From Euryodendron excelsum (lineage: Eukaryota; Streptophyta; Magnoliopsida; Ericales; Pentaphylacaceae): DNA of 64,000 bases. Shown in pieces: positions 44,386-56,682 of this stretch; the first letter of the stretch is position 1, and each line of letters opens with the position of its first letter. Where the stretch lies: NCBI GenBank assembly GCA_033060915.1, contig CM065383.1, positions 9,516,001 through 9,580,000 on the forward strand, read 5' to 3'. The translations under genes were made by a program, and so were the position numbers. The notes under the pieces were generated by a model that was given only the letters and a program-made list of their open reading frames with translations, searched no databases and was not told where the DNA came from.

Positions 44386-45268
44386 CCACAGCCAACGTCA
44401 CCAACAGAGATGAAGATCTAGACATTGCTTTGACGAGTTCAGCATTGATTTGTCATTCTGATAAGTGGATTATGGATTCCAGGTGTACCTATCATATGTG
44501 TCCCAATCGGGACTAGTTCACTGACTTTACAGAGATGATAGTGGAGCAGTTCTTATAGGGAACGACAATACTTGTAAGACTCGAGAGATAAGGAGCATCC
44601 GGTTGAAGCTGCATGATGGAACAATCAAAGTCTTGTCAAAAGTTCGACATGTGCTCGACTTATGGAAGAATCTTATGTCACTTGGATCTCTGGATTCAAA
44701 GGGATTCAAAATCACTATTGCTGGCAGAGTTCTCAAAGTGGTAATGGGAGCTCTTGTAGTGATGAAGGGTCAAAGGCGAGGAAATTTATACTTCCTACAG
44801 GGGAGTATAGTTGATGGTAGAGCTTCCACCGTAAGTGAGAAGATGGACAAGACTGATTTAAACACGACCAGACTGTGACATATGCATAAGGGACACGCCA
44901 GAGAGAAAGCTTTGCAGTCTCTTGCAAGGCAAGGCTTACTCAAAAGCGTCAAGACATACAAATTGCCCTTTTGTGAGCGTTGTGTTCTGGGAAAGCAGAC
45001 CCGGATCAAGTTTGGTACAGCAATACATAATACACTAGGGATTCTTGACTATGTGCAGTATGATGTTTAGGGACTAACCAGAACTGCATCCTTGGGCGGT
45101 AAGCATTGGTTTGTTACCTTTGTTGATGATTATTCTCATCGTGTGTGGATGTACACGATGAAGCATAAGGATGAAGTGTTGAAAGTCTTTCTTAATTGGA
45201 AGGCAATGATGGAGACTCAGATCGGTAGAAAAATCAAGCAACTCAGATCCGATAATGGAGGGGAATAC
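44386..45268 (+). pseudogene. Copia protease, pre-integrase and integrase N-terminal half
   Basis: Protease: WIMDSRCTYHMCPNRD (about 44468-44515), where the normal DSG is DSR. The GAG-pre-integrase zinc domain follows (44880-44990: MHKGHAREKALQSLARQGLL then LPFCERCVLGKQTR). The integrase core begins with LDYVQYDV (45047-) and FVTFVDDYSHRVWMY (45110-), and LRSDNGGEY (45242-45268) carries the second Asp. The frame is broken by the LTR inserted after 45268. Several stops are present upstream. Confidence 0.88.
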
Positions 45269-46844
45269 TGGTTCGCCCTCAACTTAGACGTCAAAGGCGT
45301 TTGTAGCTTAAATAAAGGCATCCCCATTATTGTGTTCGCCCGTGAGATTTGTGCCAATCTAGCAATAATAACAAGCACAATTTAAAAATTATGCAAACTA
45401 AAATTACAATACAAGGTTGGTATTGAATCTATGGAAACTAAAATTAAACTAAGAATCTTTAGGGGTTTGTGGATTTATTTTTTACTATCAAATAAGCAAT
45501 TAATTAAAAGTGACAATTACAACATTAATTTGAACAATGAAAAAACTAAATAAAGCAATTTAATAAACTTGAGAATTCTACCACAACTAAAAACAATTAA
45601 AACTAAATTAGTTTTAAGCTAATGAAAATTCGAGTGAAAATAAGCCGGGATTTAAATTGAATAAAAGGGGTTTGGGTTCAATTGCTTCAACCTACCAATT
45701 TTAGCATGGAATTTGGAGGGAAAGTTTGGGTTAACTTAAATCGAGGATCTTCCAAAAGATCCTAGATTCAGAGGATTTAGTTTTAAAAATCTAAGGTTCT
45801 CCAATTAATCTGGAATTAGATTTAATCACCTTTGAGAAATTCTTAGAAATAAATTACAAGTTACTTAACCATGATTATAGATCTAAATTTTCTACAACAA
45901 TCAATTCCAAAAATAGAGAACAAACACAATATAGATATTCAATGAGATTTAAAAACTCTCTTTCACTTCCCATGCCTTCCTTGATAGAACTTCACATTTA
46001 CACCTAAACAATAGATTTAGCTAGAGAAATCCATAGAAGAAAGCTTGCAAAAATGAACAACTACCGTATAAAGCTATAAATCTAGAATTTATTGAACAAA
46101 AAATCTAGTTTAGATTATAAGGAAATGATGGGGAAGATAATAAGGAATGAGACAAAAATCTAGCAAAATTTTATCTTAAACATTCTTCTCAAAATCCTAA
46201 CTATAAAATCTAAAACAAATACAACCAAAAACCAACATTCTTCTTGAATTTCCCCTCTCAGCCACCGCAATCCTCGCCCAAAAATCCTATATCCTTTTCC
46301 TCAACTGCTGCTAGGTTTTAAAATGAAATTGCATTAACCGTCCGAAATGCGTCTGGCGTGCGTCCAAAGTGCGTTCAGACGGTGGGTCTAAACAGTAGGA
46401 GTACCTTTCAAACGATTAGCCTAACCGTCCAGACGATCTTCAGACGCAAAAACATAACTCTGGAATGGCTTCGGAGGTAAAAACTCAACTCTAGAATGGC
46501 TTCGGAGGCAAAAACTCGACTCTAGAAGTTCTCCGTTTGACGTAGCATCCGAACGGTGTCTTGTGCCATCTGAAGTGCGTTTGAATGGTAAAATCATGAT
46601 CTGAACAGTTTGTTCGATTACTGTCCGAACGGTGCGTCCAAACAGTAAATCACCGCCCGTACGGTGTGTCTGAACGGTCCTCTTGCACTTCTAGTCCATT
46701 TTGCCATTTTAGCTTGAAAAGCCTACAATACACAAAGAAAACCAGTATATAGCAATTTATTGTTAAAAATCTATTCTAATAAATATATTGCGGCTAACAA
46801 ATAACTAATTAGAGGACTAATATTACACTTTTGGAGTGAAATCA
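45269..46844 (-). mobile_element. Stand-alone LTR inserted in copia integrase
   Basis: 1576 bp with TGGTTCGCCC at one end and GAGTGAAATCA at the other, flanked by a perfect 5-bp duplication AATAC (45264-45268 and 46845-46849). No gene inside. The right end (CACTTTTGGAGTGAAATCA) resembles the end of the 1.4 kb LTR at 48612 (GCACTTTTAGAGTACAATCA). Both contain clusters of CCGTCCGAACGG/CCGTTCGAACG-type motifs (46335-46670 here), so they are related families. Strand is inferred from that resemblance. Most likely a solo LTR. Confidence 0.88.
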
Positions 46845-46849
46845 AATAC

Positions 46850-46990
46850 ACATATGACCCTTTTTTGGAAGTTTGATGGAAAGAAGGGATAGTTAGATAT
46901 GTCACTATGAGGAAGACCCCACAGCAAAATAGAGTGGCAGAATGGATGAACTGTACCTTGTAGGAGAAGGTTCGATGCATATTATTTGTA
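46850..46990 (+). pseudogene. Copia integrase continuation after the inserted LTR
   Basis: Right of the duplication the coding text resumes: WKEGIVRYVTMRKTPQQNRV (about 46880-46938) with VAEWMNCTL following. The family has PQQNGVAER there, with the catalytic Glu, now Trp-flanked. A TAG occurs after CTL. Recognisable coding ends at about 46990. 46990-47094 holds only decayed sequence. Confidence 0.82.
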
Positions 46991-47094
46991 CATGAGCATT
47001 CTTTTTATTTTTTTTCTGCAACAATGGGGAAGCAACAAGGTTATGCCACAATTTCATGAGGGTGTTGGGCTCCACAACACCAGGTGTGAGACTC

Positions 47095-48611
47095 TAATCT
47101 CATAATTCAATAATGAATTATATTTATTACATATTTAATTATGATTTGTGCATGTGTGTGTGTGGTGTGTGACTTGTGAGGAGTTGAGTGGTGAGTCGAC
47201 TGGTGAGTTGGTTAATGAGTCAAGTGGTAAGTGTGTGCATGTGAGGTGCATGTGAAGAGTGTAGATACATCATTGTATCTATTTTTGGTTGCTAATCAAG
47301 AGGTCGAGAGGAAAGTCAAGATGGTTGGTTTTCATTAGTCGAATAGATAGAAAAAAAGAGGAAAGAAAGAGGAAAAAGAGAGGAAGGGGAAGAAGAACAG
47401 GGTAAAAACCTAGGGAAGAATTGGTTGCAAAGTAAGTTTCAGACGTTTTGATTACCTAAACATCTTCTTTGTGGTTGAATTTTTGAACAATGTAATTTAG
47501 GATTATGAAGATCATTTGGGCTTTGGATTCACTCAAAAATGTTGTAATTTCGAATTATGGTGAATTTTTTAAATCGAACTGTCTCTGCAAAATTCTGATG
47601 CCCAGATCTGTGACTCCTAGTTTGACAGAGCATTCGACTAAGTTAGAGTAATCCATAAATTATGAAATTTTTACTTTATCTAGGAGAATGGTTGATGATA
47701 ATTTGTATCAAATTTCAGGCCATTTAGATATCGTTTACCTATGTTAATAATTTATCAAAGACAGACCATCTGTTGTTGAATTCTCGTTTCTACAGCACTG
47801 CCCTATTTTAAAAAAATACGAAATAAATATTTAAGCATAGTAAAAAAATGTGAAATTTGGTCTGAATATTATCTGAGATATCTATTTTCTGTTCCCAAAG
47901 GTTTGAAATTTTTTAGTATGAGCTCACGAAGTTATGTTCAGATTACCAGGCATGTGTCAGTTTTGGCAGATTCGAGGACTTAGTATATTTTGGTACTTTC
48001 AGCTATTGCATTATATTGGGAGTTTAATTAAGGTTATCATATGATATTTTTAATGCATAATTTCAGTTCTATACCTTGTTTGGGGTGTATACATTATATT
48101 GATTATTATTGCTGAATTATATATTGAAGTTCCTAAACTAACACGATTGTGGTGATAGGAACTAACAGAAGTCAAGATCCATCAACGTCATTCAAGGAGT
48201 GATCTTTGTCATGGAGTATGTTTGTGTGACAAGTGGGAATATAGATAGTCCTGTTCATATTGAATTGCTTGATGATTATCTATAACATGATATTGATGAT
48301 GGTATATGTAAGGTGATATATGATATATGAGAGAACAGTAGAGGTTATATATGAGATGAAGGTGGCATTGCATCTTGTGTGCCTTGCATTGCATTGCATT
48401 GCATAGAGGAAGGTTTTGTCGAGGCGGGACTAACCTAATGTTTAACTGATATGGGATTAACCTAAAGAGGATGTTGATGTGGGGCATCCTTGATAACGAG
48501 CCATCACTCAATTGGCCAACTTTATCTAAATTTGCGCACACATGTGGGTGATACTTTCATTACATCGAGACATTCATGATTTATATATATTGATCATTAA
48601 TACTTGGGTAT
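47095..48611 (+). repeat. LTR-like sequence, left part, interrupted at 48611
   Basis: No gene. It starts TGTGAGACTCTAATCTCAT and has the loose, T-rich, low-coding look of a chromovirus-type LTR. The other part lies at 55239 to about 55735, after the 6.6 kb element. I could not find a matching partner LTR or a clean target duplication, so the classification is tentative. Confidence 0.4.
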
Positions 48612-50010
48612 TGATCGCTCCCTAAAAGGGTGATACTTAACCGCAAGTGCACGGCCGCGATGTAGTAATTATTTCTCGTAAGTACGAGGTCGATCCCACA
48701 GAGAAGATGGTTTACGCGAATAGGAAAACTTACCGTGGATCAAAAATCTTAGGAAAAATACTCCAATAAACAAAAATCTGATTTGAGGTTGAGAAAATAT
48801 TTATTATCTAATTTAAACTAAGAAATAAAGAAAAAGTCTTGGGGTCAATCAATCCAATCAATTGGGTCTCTTGAAATTCCGAATAAGATAATTTAATAAC
48901 TCAAATCCTTCGAATACGTCGCGAGTCTCGGATTCGGAAGATTTAACAATAAAACCAAGGGTTCTTCAAAACTTCAACTTTTAGAATAAATCAGGTTGTT
49001 AGAATCAAGGACGAGTACCATTGATTCGTGCAGCACATATACTGAACTCAACTCACGCATAAACGTTACAAGGTGGCGTATATACTGAGTATGGTATTCA
49101 CGCATAAGCGTTACCGAACATAATCAAACATCCAGATTTTCGAAGGTTTCTAGAACGAAGAAGATAAAGAGAGAAAAACTAGAAGATTTAACTTTAAAAC
49201 CAAGAATATACCTCAATCGTTCATCCAAGATATTCAATTAATCTTCACAATTAATCCCAAGATGAAATTTAGCTACTCATCATAATCAAAGATATGCAAA
49301 GTTGTATTAAAAATATATTGAAAGACTAAGTAATCTGATTACAGGAATTGAAAGCTGAACGAAAATTATGAATAAACTATTCTAATCTACTCCTAAAACC
49401 CTAGAAAAATGTCAACCCTAATATTAGCCTTAAAAACATAAAAACCCTAAATCTATTCTACTACCTACTCCTCTCCCTACAACTAAAAAGTGAGTTAATA
49501 TATAAATCCCATCGTCAGTCGTACAGACAATTCACACTGAGTGCTCAGATGGGCTGGGTCCCTTCACGAAAGTTGTAGGTCTCAAAAAGTTATATGAAAT
49601 TGACATATTATGGGCTTGAATAGCCTTTCTGGTTCGCGAGATATGGGCTTCCAAAGTCTGTGCAGGATCGGCCAACCGTTCGAACGCCTAAGTATCCGTT
49701 CGAACAGTGCATCGAACGCACTTCGAACGGAAAAACCTTCTCTCTGAATCTATTGAATGCACTTCGAACCTGGTCTTAACGTGACACCGTTTGACGTACC
49801 GTTCGAACGCCCTTGAGGACCGTTTGAACGCACTTCGAACGCCTGCTCCATTTTAGAGTGAATTTGTCCTTTTTAAGCCCGTATTCTTGAAAACATACAT
49901 AAAACTAAGTTAGTAACGAATTAAGACTAAAACAACATAATTAAACATATTACCAAACTAACAAATAACTAATTAAGGCATGTAGATTGCACTTTTAGAG
50001 TACAATCACA
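48612..50010 (-). repeat. Left (3') LTR of the non-autonomous element
   Basis: 1399 bp from TGATCGCTCCCTAAAAGGG to AGAGTACAATCA. It contains the widespread gypsy LTR text CCGCAAGTGCACGG...TACGAGGTCGATCCCA. The region 49670-49850 is packed with CGTTCGAACG-type repeats. The two LTRs differ at scattered sites and by one insertion (GTTCGAACTCCATGGGGACC, present only on the right, about 54910). Confidence 0.92.
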
Positions 50011-52452
50011 CCCCCCAACTAAGCTTTTGCTAGTCCCTAGCAAAATACTAAAACCAAAAACCTATCTCCATTTTCGTGGGAGTCACGAGTGCATTTAGCA
50101 TAATGCACTAAGCCTTTAAACCCATAGGTTACCCCTAGTGGACGAGTGATGTCTCGTGAGGACTTACAGTGATGAATACCCACAAACATCTATCCATGTA
50201 ATGTCAATATGATATCAAAGAACATGAAACATGTATTAACCTCATTCAAGTCAAGTCTCAATCCAGCTAGATCATGCATCATTGCAAGGTAAAGGCATAA
50301 AGTGTTGAAGAAATAGACTACACTGAAGTGTACTACCAATGACATATAACTCTAATGTCTCAAACTCATGCAATTATGTCCTTTATGCTTCAACTCAAGT
50401 CTCACAAGACATACACTCAACTTTAAACATGAACACATAAGGTTTCTCAATGGAAAGCTCATTTTCAGAGTAAACATGCAAGACATGCAAGTAGAGCAAT
50501 TTCAATCATAAAAAATCGATAAGTTATAAGTGTATCGACTTGGCATAGCTTCATGAAAAAATATTTACTGTTTAAGCACAATTAGATAATTGACCTTGAT
50601 GACTTATACACAATTGAATTAAAGATTCATGTAATTTCGGATATTATGGCCATATGGATAGTGAACGAAAGAAGAGCCATGTAAGAGGATAGAAAGCGGT
50701 AATAAATTTCAACATATGCATGCGCATTACACATGATGATCAATGAACATTCACTTTCAACTTCCAACTTTTGAATAACTTCTGAATTTTTTTCATCTTC
50801 CTTCACTTCTTTTTCATTTGAATTTTTTTCTTTTTAACTCCTTTTCATCCCTTTCTTTTCTTTACTTTTCAACTCCATATACTTTCAACTCCATAAACAT
50901 ATAAGCAATGCACCAACTCCGGAATTTAGCATTAACAAACTTTTAAGCTCATTTGTATACGAATATTGAGAAAGAAATATAAACACGAATGACTCAACGA
51001 AATGAAATGACCTCTACTTTTATAATCCGAAAACCACATCAAATCAAAACTTCAAGAGTGTATAAGATGTCAATAAATCCAACTAATACTCAGCATGTAA
51101 ACCAAAATCTAGCATAATGAAGCTATTCAATGAATGAAGATCAATAAAATAACCTTGAGTAAATGTAAATCCCTCGCAAAAGGCGATAAATAGGCTTTAA
51201 AGCTCATAAGGTAACAAATCTCTACCTTATAAGGACATGCATGCACAAGAGAGAAACATCAAAACATCATATAACATACTAGTGTACAACAATGTAAACT
51301 CTCTCTTATAACGATTTTATGACAAAAACTTGCAATGCATCACAACATAAAGGTGAATCAATCATTAACTCAAACTTAGTCCAATGCACGACTCAAAGTA
51401 TCCTCGACATCATCAGCGCATTGACATGAATATAGTTATGGTTCCTCAAGATAATTCCTAACACTTTCAATCATAACAATAAACATAAGGAGTATATGGA
51501 AAAGTGTGAGAAATACAAACCAAAGTACCGAACCATATGATATATCAAACCTTTACCGAAGATTTCCAAGTGTTCAAACGAAAGATCAATCATGAACTAA
51601 TACCTGAAAATTACTCAATAAAGCATAACAAGGTTTGATAGAATATAACTATTTTTGAATTTTTTATTTTAATTGTTAAACAAAAAGAATAAAACAAAAC
51701 AAAAAGACTAATAGGCTCCATTCCCCCTAACTAGAATGATGCAATGTCCTCAATGCATGAGAACAAAACATGGAATGCAATTAAATGGTTGGAGAAGAGA
51801 AAATAGGGTGCCTAATGCACCCCAAGAACAAAGAAAAATCAAAGGAGGTAAACTGCAGAAAATCAAGGGGATTGCTGAATTTTCGGGAGTGTGCAGAGAA
51901 TTTTGACACTCTTTAGTAAAACAACCACATCTCTCTCCACAGGAAAGCAAATCATGCTCCGTTTTTTTGTTGGAAAGTAGCTTCATAGATCTTTCCATCC
52001 ATATAAGATTTGCATGCTGATTCACTTCCAGTAGATTCAAATTTTATTGTAAAGTTGGCCAAAAAAACAGGGTCTGCACTTTATTTTTTTTTTTTGAAAC
52101 TGGACAACCCTTTTGTTTTGCCTAAAACACCCCCAACTTAGAATGAGAAAACAAACTAAGAAAACAAATAAAAAAAATTACTCCTATTCCTATGCAAATG
52201 AAAGAAAAAAAAATAAACTAAGAAAATAAATAAACAAAACAACTATTCCTATTCCTACGCAAATGAGAGAAAAAAATAAACTAAGAAAACAAAGAAACAA
52301 AATAACTACTCCTATTCCTACCCAATTTTTAGAGAGAATCACCCAATACCACAAAGTGAAAATTTTCCATCATCCCACACCCCTAGATTTAGAGACTTTC
52401 AAAGAGTTCATGCAAATGTAAGAATATACAATGGCCACTTTTTTGATAAACT
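50011..52452. other. Non-coding interior of the non-autonomous element
   Basis: AT-rich and without a credible gene. On the plus strand it starts CACCCCCCAACTAAGCTTTTGCTAG, the usual text just inside such elements. The minus-strand ORF 52040-51750 has no recognisable motif. Confidence 0.5.
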
Positions 52453-53553
52453 TTAGTATATAACCTTGGAGCACATAAGGGTAATAAGGGTCATGGAATG
52501 TAGAAATAAAAAATGATCATGCACAAATGTGCCAATGATGTTCGTGCTATTAAGTGCTTGACCCTCCCCTTCTTTTTGGTCGGCCATTGAAATGATGTTT
52601 AGTTCCAATGTTGGGACATGGAGCTCCAAAGGCTCGGGTAGAATAGGACTAGGTACTAGAGGAGTAAAAGTAAGGATAACATAATCCCTAGACACGGTAG
52701 GAATGACCTCTAGACCATTAACATCCTCTTTAACATGCAACTTCCCAACATCTAGACCAAAATCATCATTAAGGGTAGACTTATCACTACCCTTCTCTGC
52801 TTGTTTGGAGTCCCTAATCTTAGGCTCCTCTCCCTCACTCTCCGTTGTTCCTTCTTCCTTCACCTCTTCTGTAGGTATCACTTCCCTCAGTTCAGTCACC
52901 TTAGGAAGAATAAGTACCCATTCTTCAACCTCATCCTCATCATCATCCACCCTAAGAACGTCTTCCCTTGGATCAGACACCGCGGGAACGTTGATGTTCT
53001 CTATTTCAGGTTCAATCTTAAGGTTGATAACAGAGAGACCTTGGTCATGACTACTCATATATGGAATTGGGAACATCTCATACGTAGGATCATCTCGAGG
53101 TTAAGCTGAAAGCTCTTCCTCCTCGTGATCCATTGGCTCTTGTATTAACAGGGCCAACCGTTGAGTTAGGTCATCTAATCCCTGATGAATTTGTGCAAGA
53201 GTGTCAGCTTGTACCTCTGTATTAGTATCCCTGAACCCCGAGGACATACTTGTGTGATATGACATATAAGATGACTGTATATTCTCCTTATTCTCTACAA
53301 AAGGTTGATAAGATAATGACACATATGTCTCGTGAAATGTGTAAGGTGAAGTAAAAGGTGTATATGAATCATAAGCATATGGTAAAGACGAAGGTGGTGC
53401 ATGGCAGTACGGTTGTTGTGGTGATTGGTCATAAGAAGCATATGGTGAAACTTGAGAGTTCCACTCCGAATAGTTTGGCGGTGGATAGTAGTCCTGTGGT
53501 TGTGCCGTGTATGAATCAGGACTTGTAATAATAAAATTCCAAGGATAATCCAT
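52453..53553 (-). pseudogene. gag-like ORF of the non-autonomous element
   Basis: One frame from MDYPWNFIITSP (53553) to 52453, about 366 residues, with a single TAA at 53101-53103. The frame continues in phase on both sides of it. The N-terminal third is rich in Pro, Tyr, Ser and Gln (QPQDYYPPPNYSEW, SPQQPYCHAPPSS). A coiled-coil-like stretch LAQIHQGLDDLTQRLALLIQ follows. The C-terminal part is strongly acidic (DDDEDEVEEW). No protease or zinc knuckle is seen. Position after the primer site suggests a gag-derived protein that packages the RNA in trans. That role is inferred, and I do not recognise a named family. Confidence 0.55.
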
Positions 53554-53798
53554 GATTAAGATGTATGCAAGACTAACTAACAAGTATATGAAAATAACTT
53601 ATCCACCCAATCCCACAACAATGATGCACAAACTTAATGTAACAAAAAAATAAATAAATAAATAAGTGCTTAAAAATTAAAGATGGAACGAAGTTACCCA
53701 AACGAGCTATTGAGTTCCCTCGTGTTTGTAGAATGATAGTGAAGTGCTTCCTCCAAAATAGAATCTCCAAGGCTCGTCCACCGACGTAAAACACAGCT

Positions 53799-53816
53799 TC
53801 TCCGGCAACGGCGCCA
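53799..53816 (-). other. Primer-binding site of the non-autonomous element
   Basis: The minus strand reads TGGCGCCGTTGCCGGAGA six bases after the LTR end, close to the common gypsy site TGGCGCCGTTGCCGGGGA. It sets the element's orientation. Confidence 0.85.
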
Positions 53817-53822
53817 AAAACT

Positions 53823-55238
53823 TGATCGCTCCCTAAAAGGGTGATACTTAACCGCAAGTGCACGGCCGCGATGTAGTAATAATTTCTCATAATTACGAGG
53901 TCGATCCCATAAGGAAGATGGTTTACGCGAATAGAAAAACTTACCGTGGATCAAAAATCTTAGGAAAAATACTCCAATAAACAAAAATCTGATTTGAGAT
54001 TGAGAAAATATTTACTATCTAATTTAAACTAAGAAATAAAGAAAAAGTCTTGGGGTCAATCGATCCAATCAATTGGGTCTCTTGAAATTCCGAATGAGAT
54101 AATTTAATAACTCAAATCCTTCGACTACATCGCGAGTCTCGAATTCGGAAGATTTAAAAATAAAACCAAGGGTTCTTCAAAACTTCAACTTCTAGAATAA
54201 ATCAAGTTGTTAGAATCAAGGACGAGTACCATCGATTCGTGCAGCACATATACTGAACCCAACTCACACATAAACGTGACAAGGCGGCGTATATACTGAG
54301 TGTGGTATTCACGCATAAGCGTTACCGAACATAATCAAACATCCAGGTTTACCAAGGTTTCTAGAACGAAAAAGATAAAGAGAGAAAAACTTAAAGATTT
54401 AACTTTAAAACCAAGAACATACCTCAATTGTTCATCCAAGATATTCAATTGATCTTCACAATTAATCTCAAGATGGAATTTAGCTACTCATCATAATCAA
54501 AGATATGCAAAGTTGTATTAAAAATATATTGAAAGACTGAGTAATCTGATTATAGGAATTGAAAACTGAATGAAAATTATGAATAAACTATTCTAATCTA
54601 CTCCTAAAACCCTAGAAAAATGTCAACCCTAATATTAGCCTCAAAAACATAAAACCCTAAATTTATTCTACTACCTACTTCTCTCCCTACAACTAAAAAG
54701 TGAGTTAATATATAAATCCCGTCGTCAGTCGTACGGGCAATTCCCATTGAGTACTCAGATGGGCTGGGTCCCTTCACGAAAGTTGTAAGTCTCGAAAAGT
54801 TATATGAAATCGACATATTATGGGTTTCAATAGCCTTTCTGGTTTGCAAGATATAGGCTTCCAAAGTCTGTGCAGGATCGGCCAACCGTTCGAACGCCTA
54901 AGTATCCGTTCGAACTCCATGGGGACCGTTCGAACTGTGTGTCGAACGCACTTCGAACGGGAAAACCTTCTCTCTGAATCTATTGAATGCACTTCGAACC
55001 TCGTCTTAACGTGACACCATTTGACATACTGTTTGAACGCCCTTGAGGACCGTTCAAACGCACTTCGAACGCCTGCTCCATTTTAGAGTGAATTTGTCCT
55101 TTTTAAGCCCATATTCCTAAAAACATACTTAAAATTAAGTTAGTAACGAATTAGGACTAAAACAACATAATTAAACATATTACCAAACTAACAAATAGCT
55201 AATTAAGGCATGTAGATTGCACTTTTAGAGTACAATCA
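53823..55238 (-). repeat. Right (5') LTR of the non-autonomous element
   Basis: 1416 bp, partner of 48612-50010. It begins TGATCGCTCCC and ends TACAATCA, directly followed by GGTAT. Confidence 0.92.
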
Positions 55239-55735
55239 GGTATGCATTATGTTGCTTATTTATCATTCTTTATAAGGTTGATTATCTATTGTGAGCATGT
55301 TGACATTTAGCTCACACCCATACATACTATTTTGACAGGTAACATGGAGATATTGGTTAGTTTACTGTAGTCTTGGTCTGAGCCACAGTGTCATTCACAT
55401 CAGTATCAGAGGTCATGTCTTAGGACTTGGGAAGCTCTTGTTGCTGCTTTCAGTTTATCATCATAATTGTATTTTGTTGTATGTTAACAATATTTTGTGG
55501 GTTTGTTATATACTTATATGTGAGATTGTTATGTTTAAGATTATGGTATTGTTTATTCTTATATACTTTATATTTAGATATGGTTAGTTCATGGTTATAT
55601 AAAAGAGGATCTTTATCCAACTGTGTTTTTTTTATTATTTTACGTATGTGATACGTTGTCGTTCTCAGGTACAGTGACTTGTGCAATCACGCATCGTCTA
55701 ATATGACATAATTTGTGTCTAATTGAATTGGGGGT
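55239..55735 (+). repeat. LTR-like sequence, right part
   Basis: Continues the sequence interrupted at 48611 and includes the repeated GGTAT. The text (TTGACAGGTAACATGGAGATATTGG, ending AATTGGGGGTGTAA) resembles the 3' portion of chromovirus-type LTRs. Its end is uncertain. Confidence 0.4.
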
Positions 55736-56649
55736 GTAAAACTGAGAGCGGAGGCAAGAGCCCCTAAAAGACCTCGCCCAAAGTCACATAACGGGCTTAT
55801 CAAGACATTGATGCCCTCATGAAGCTATAGAATATGAATGACTCCAACAAGAGACTGTGGGGAGACTCGACCCAAGCACTTAAAGTGAGGAAGACGAGGT
55901 CCCTAAACCAACTCCTTGGTTTTTTATATTATCTGTGATTATAAGTGATAACGAAAGTTCTACATACAAAACATTGGGGTTATTTTATTTTATTTTTTGG
56001 TACTAAAAAGGGCGAAGCCAAACAAAGAAAACAACATTTGGTTTACTTACACTTAAATTCTGCCAACTTCCAAAAGTAGTAGAAATTAGCAGAATCACTA
56101 GGGCGACCCTAAACATTTTTAGTCTCAATGCATGTTGTGAACTGCATTATATTCTTGTAGGTAACTTATCTGAATCTCTTCTCAAGTCTGTCATCTGAGT
56201 TGTTCCATCAGTCATATTTTACTTCCAGATGATAGAAACAACTTTTCTGTACATCTAGGTCCCCACTTTCTTCTAAATCATGGTGCCACAGAATTTCTCA
56301 CGCAGGGTTCAAGAGATAAGACAAATATATATATATGGTTCTGTCCATGGTTCTTCGCTCTTACGAACATATTATTATTTCTTGATTTCCATACATGAAG
56401 AAGAGGAAAAAAGCTATGAATCTTTCTGTCAATCGACATTAATTGCTGATCCTTCATTTCATCAGAGAAAGCAAAATCAGTAGGAAACAGAGAGAATATA
56501 TCAATACTACCAGCCGTACCTTAAGGATATATAAAACATGATTGATGTTGCAGTTGGAACTAATAGAGATGAAGTTGTATGTTCTTTTTGTTTTAGTACC
56601 GAAATAAGTAAGGTCAGGGTGATCAGTTGGAGTCCAGTAATAGTCATAT

Positions 56650-56682
<33 letters not shown>

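Larger units (their letters stand above)
42311..46990 (+). mobile_element. 5' part of a Ty1/copia retrotransposon, interrupted
   Basis: It has LTR-type promoter text (CCCTATAAATTGTGG at about 42580), an LTR end at CGCACA (42820) and a primer-binding site. Decayed gag, protease, pre-integrase and integrase follow, the last split by a stand-alone LTR (45269-46844). Reverse transcriptase, RNase H and the 3' LTR are absent from the window, so the element is truncated at about 46990. The left edge is not defined. Confidence 0.8.
48612..55238 (-). mobile_element. Non-autonomous gypsy (Athila-like) retrotransposon, 6.6 kb
   Basis: Two LTRs of about 1.4 kb, a perfect 5-bp duplication GGTAT (48607-48611 and 55239-55243), a primer-binding site on the minus strand and a purine tract (TTGGGGGGTG) beside the left LTR. 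Between them lies one gag-like ORF and about 2.4 kb of non-coding DNA, with no protease, RT, RNase H or integrase. The LTRs are very similar and the target duplication is exact, so insertion is recent. It would need enzymes from an autonomous relative. Confidence 0.92.

Noticed and set aside
52703..53109. Ser-rich plus-strand ORFs
   Set aside because: Antisense shadow of the acidic part of the gag-like ORF.
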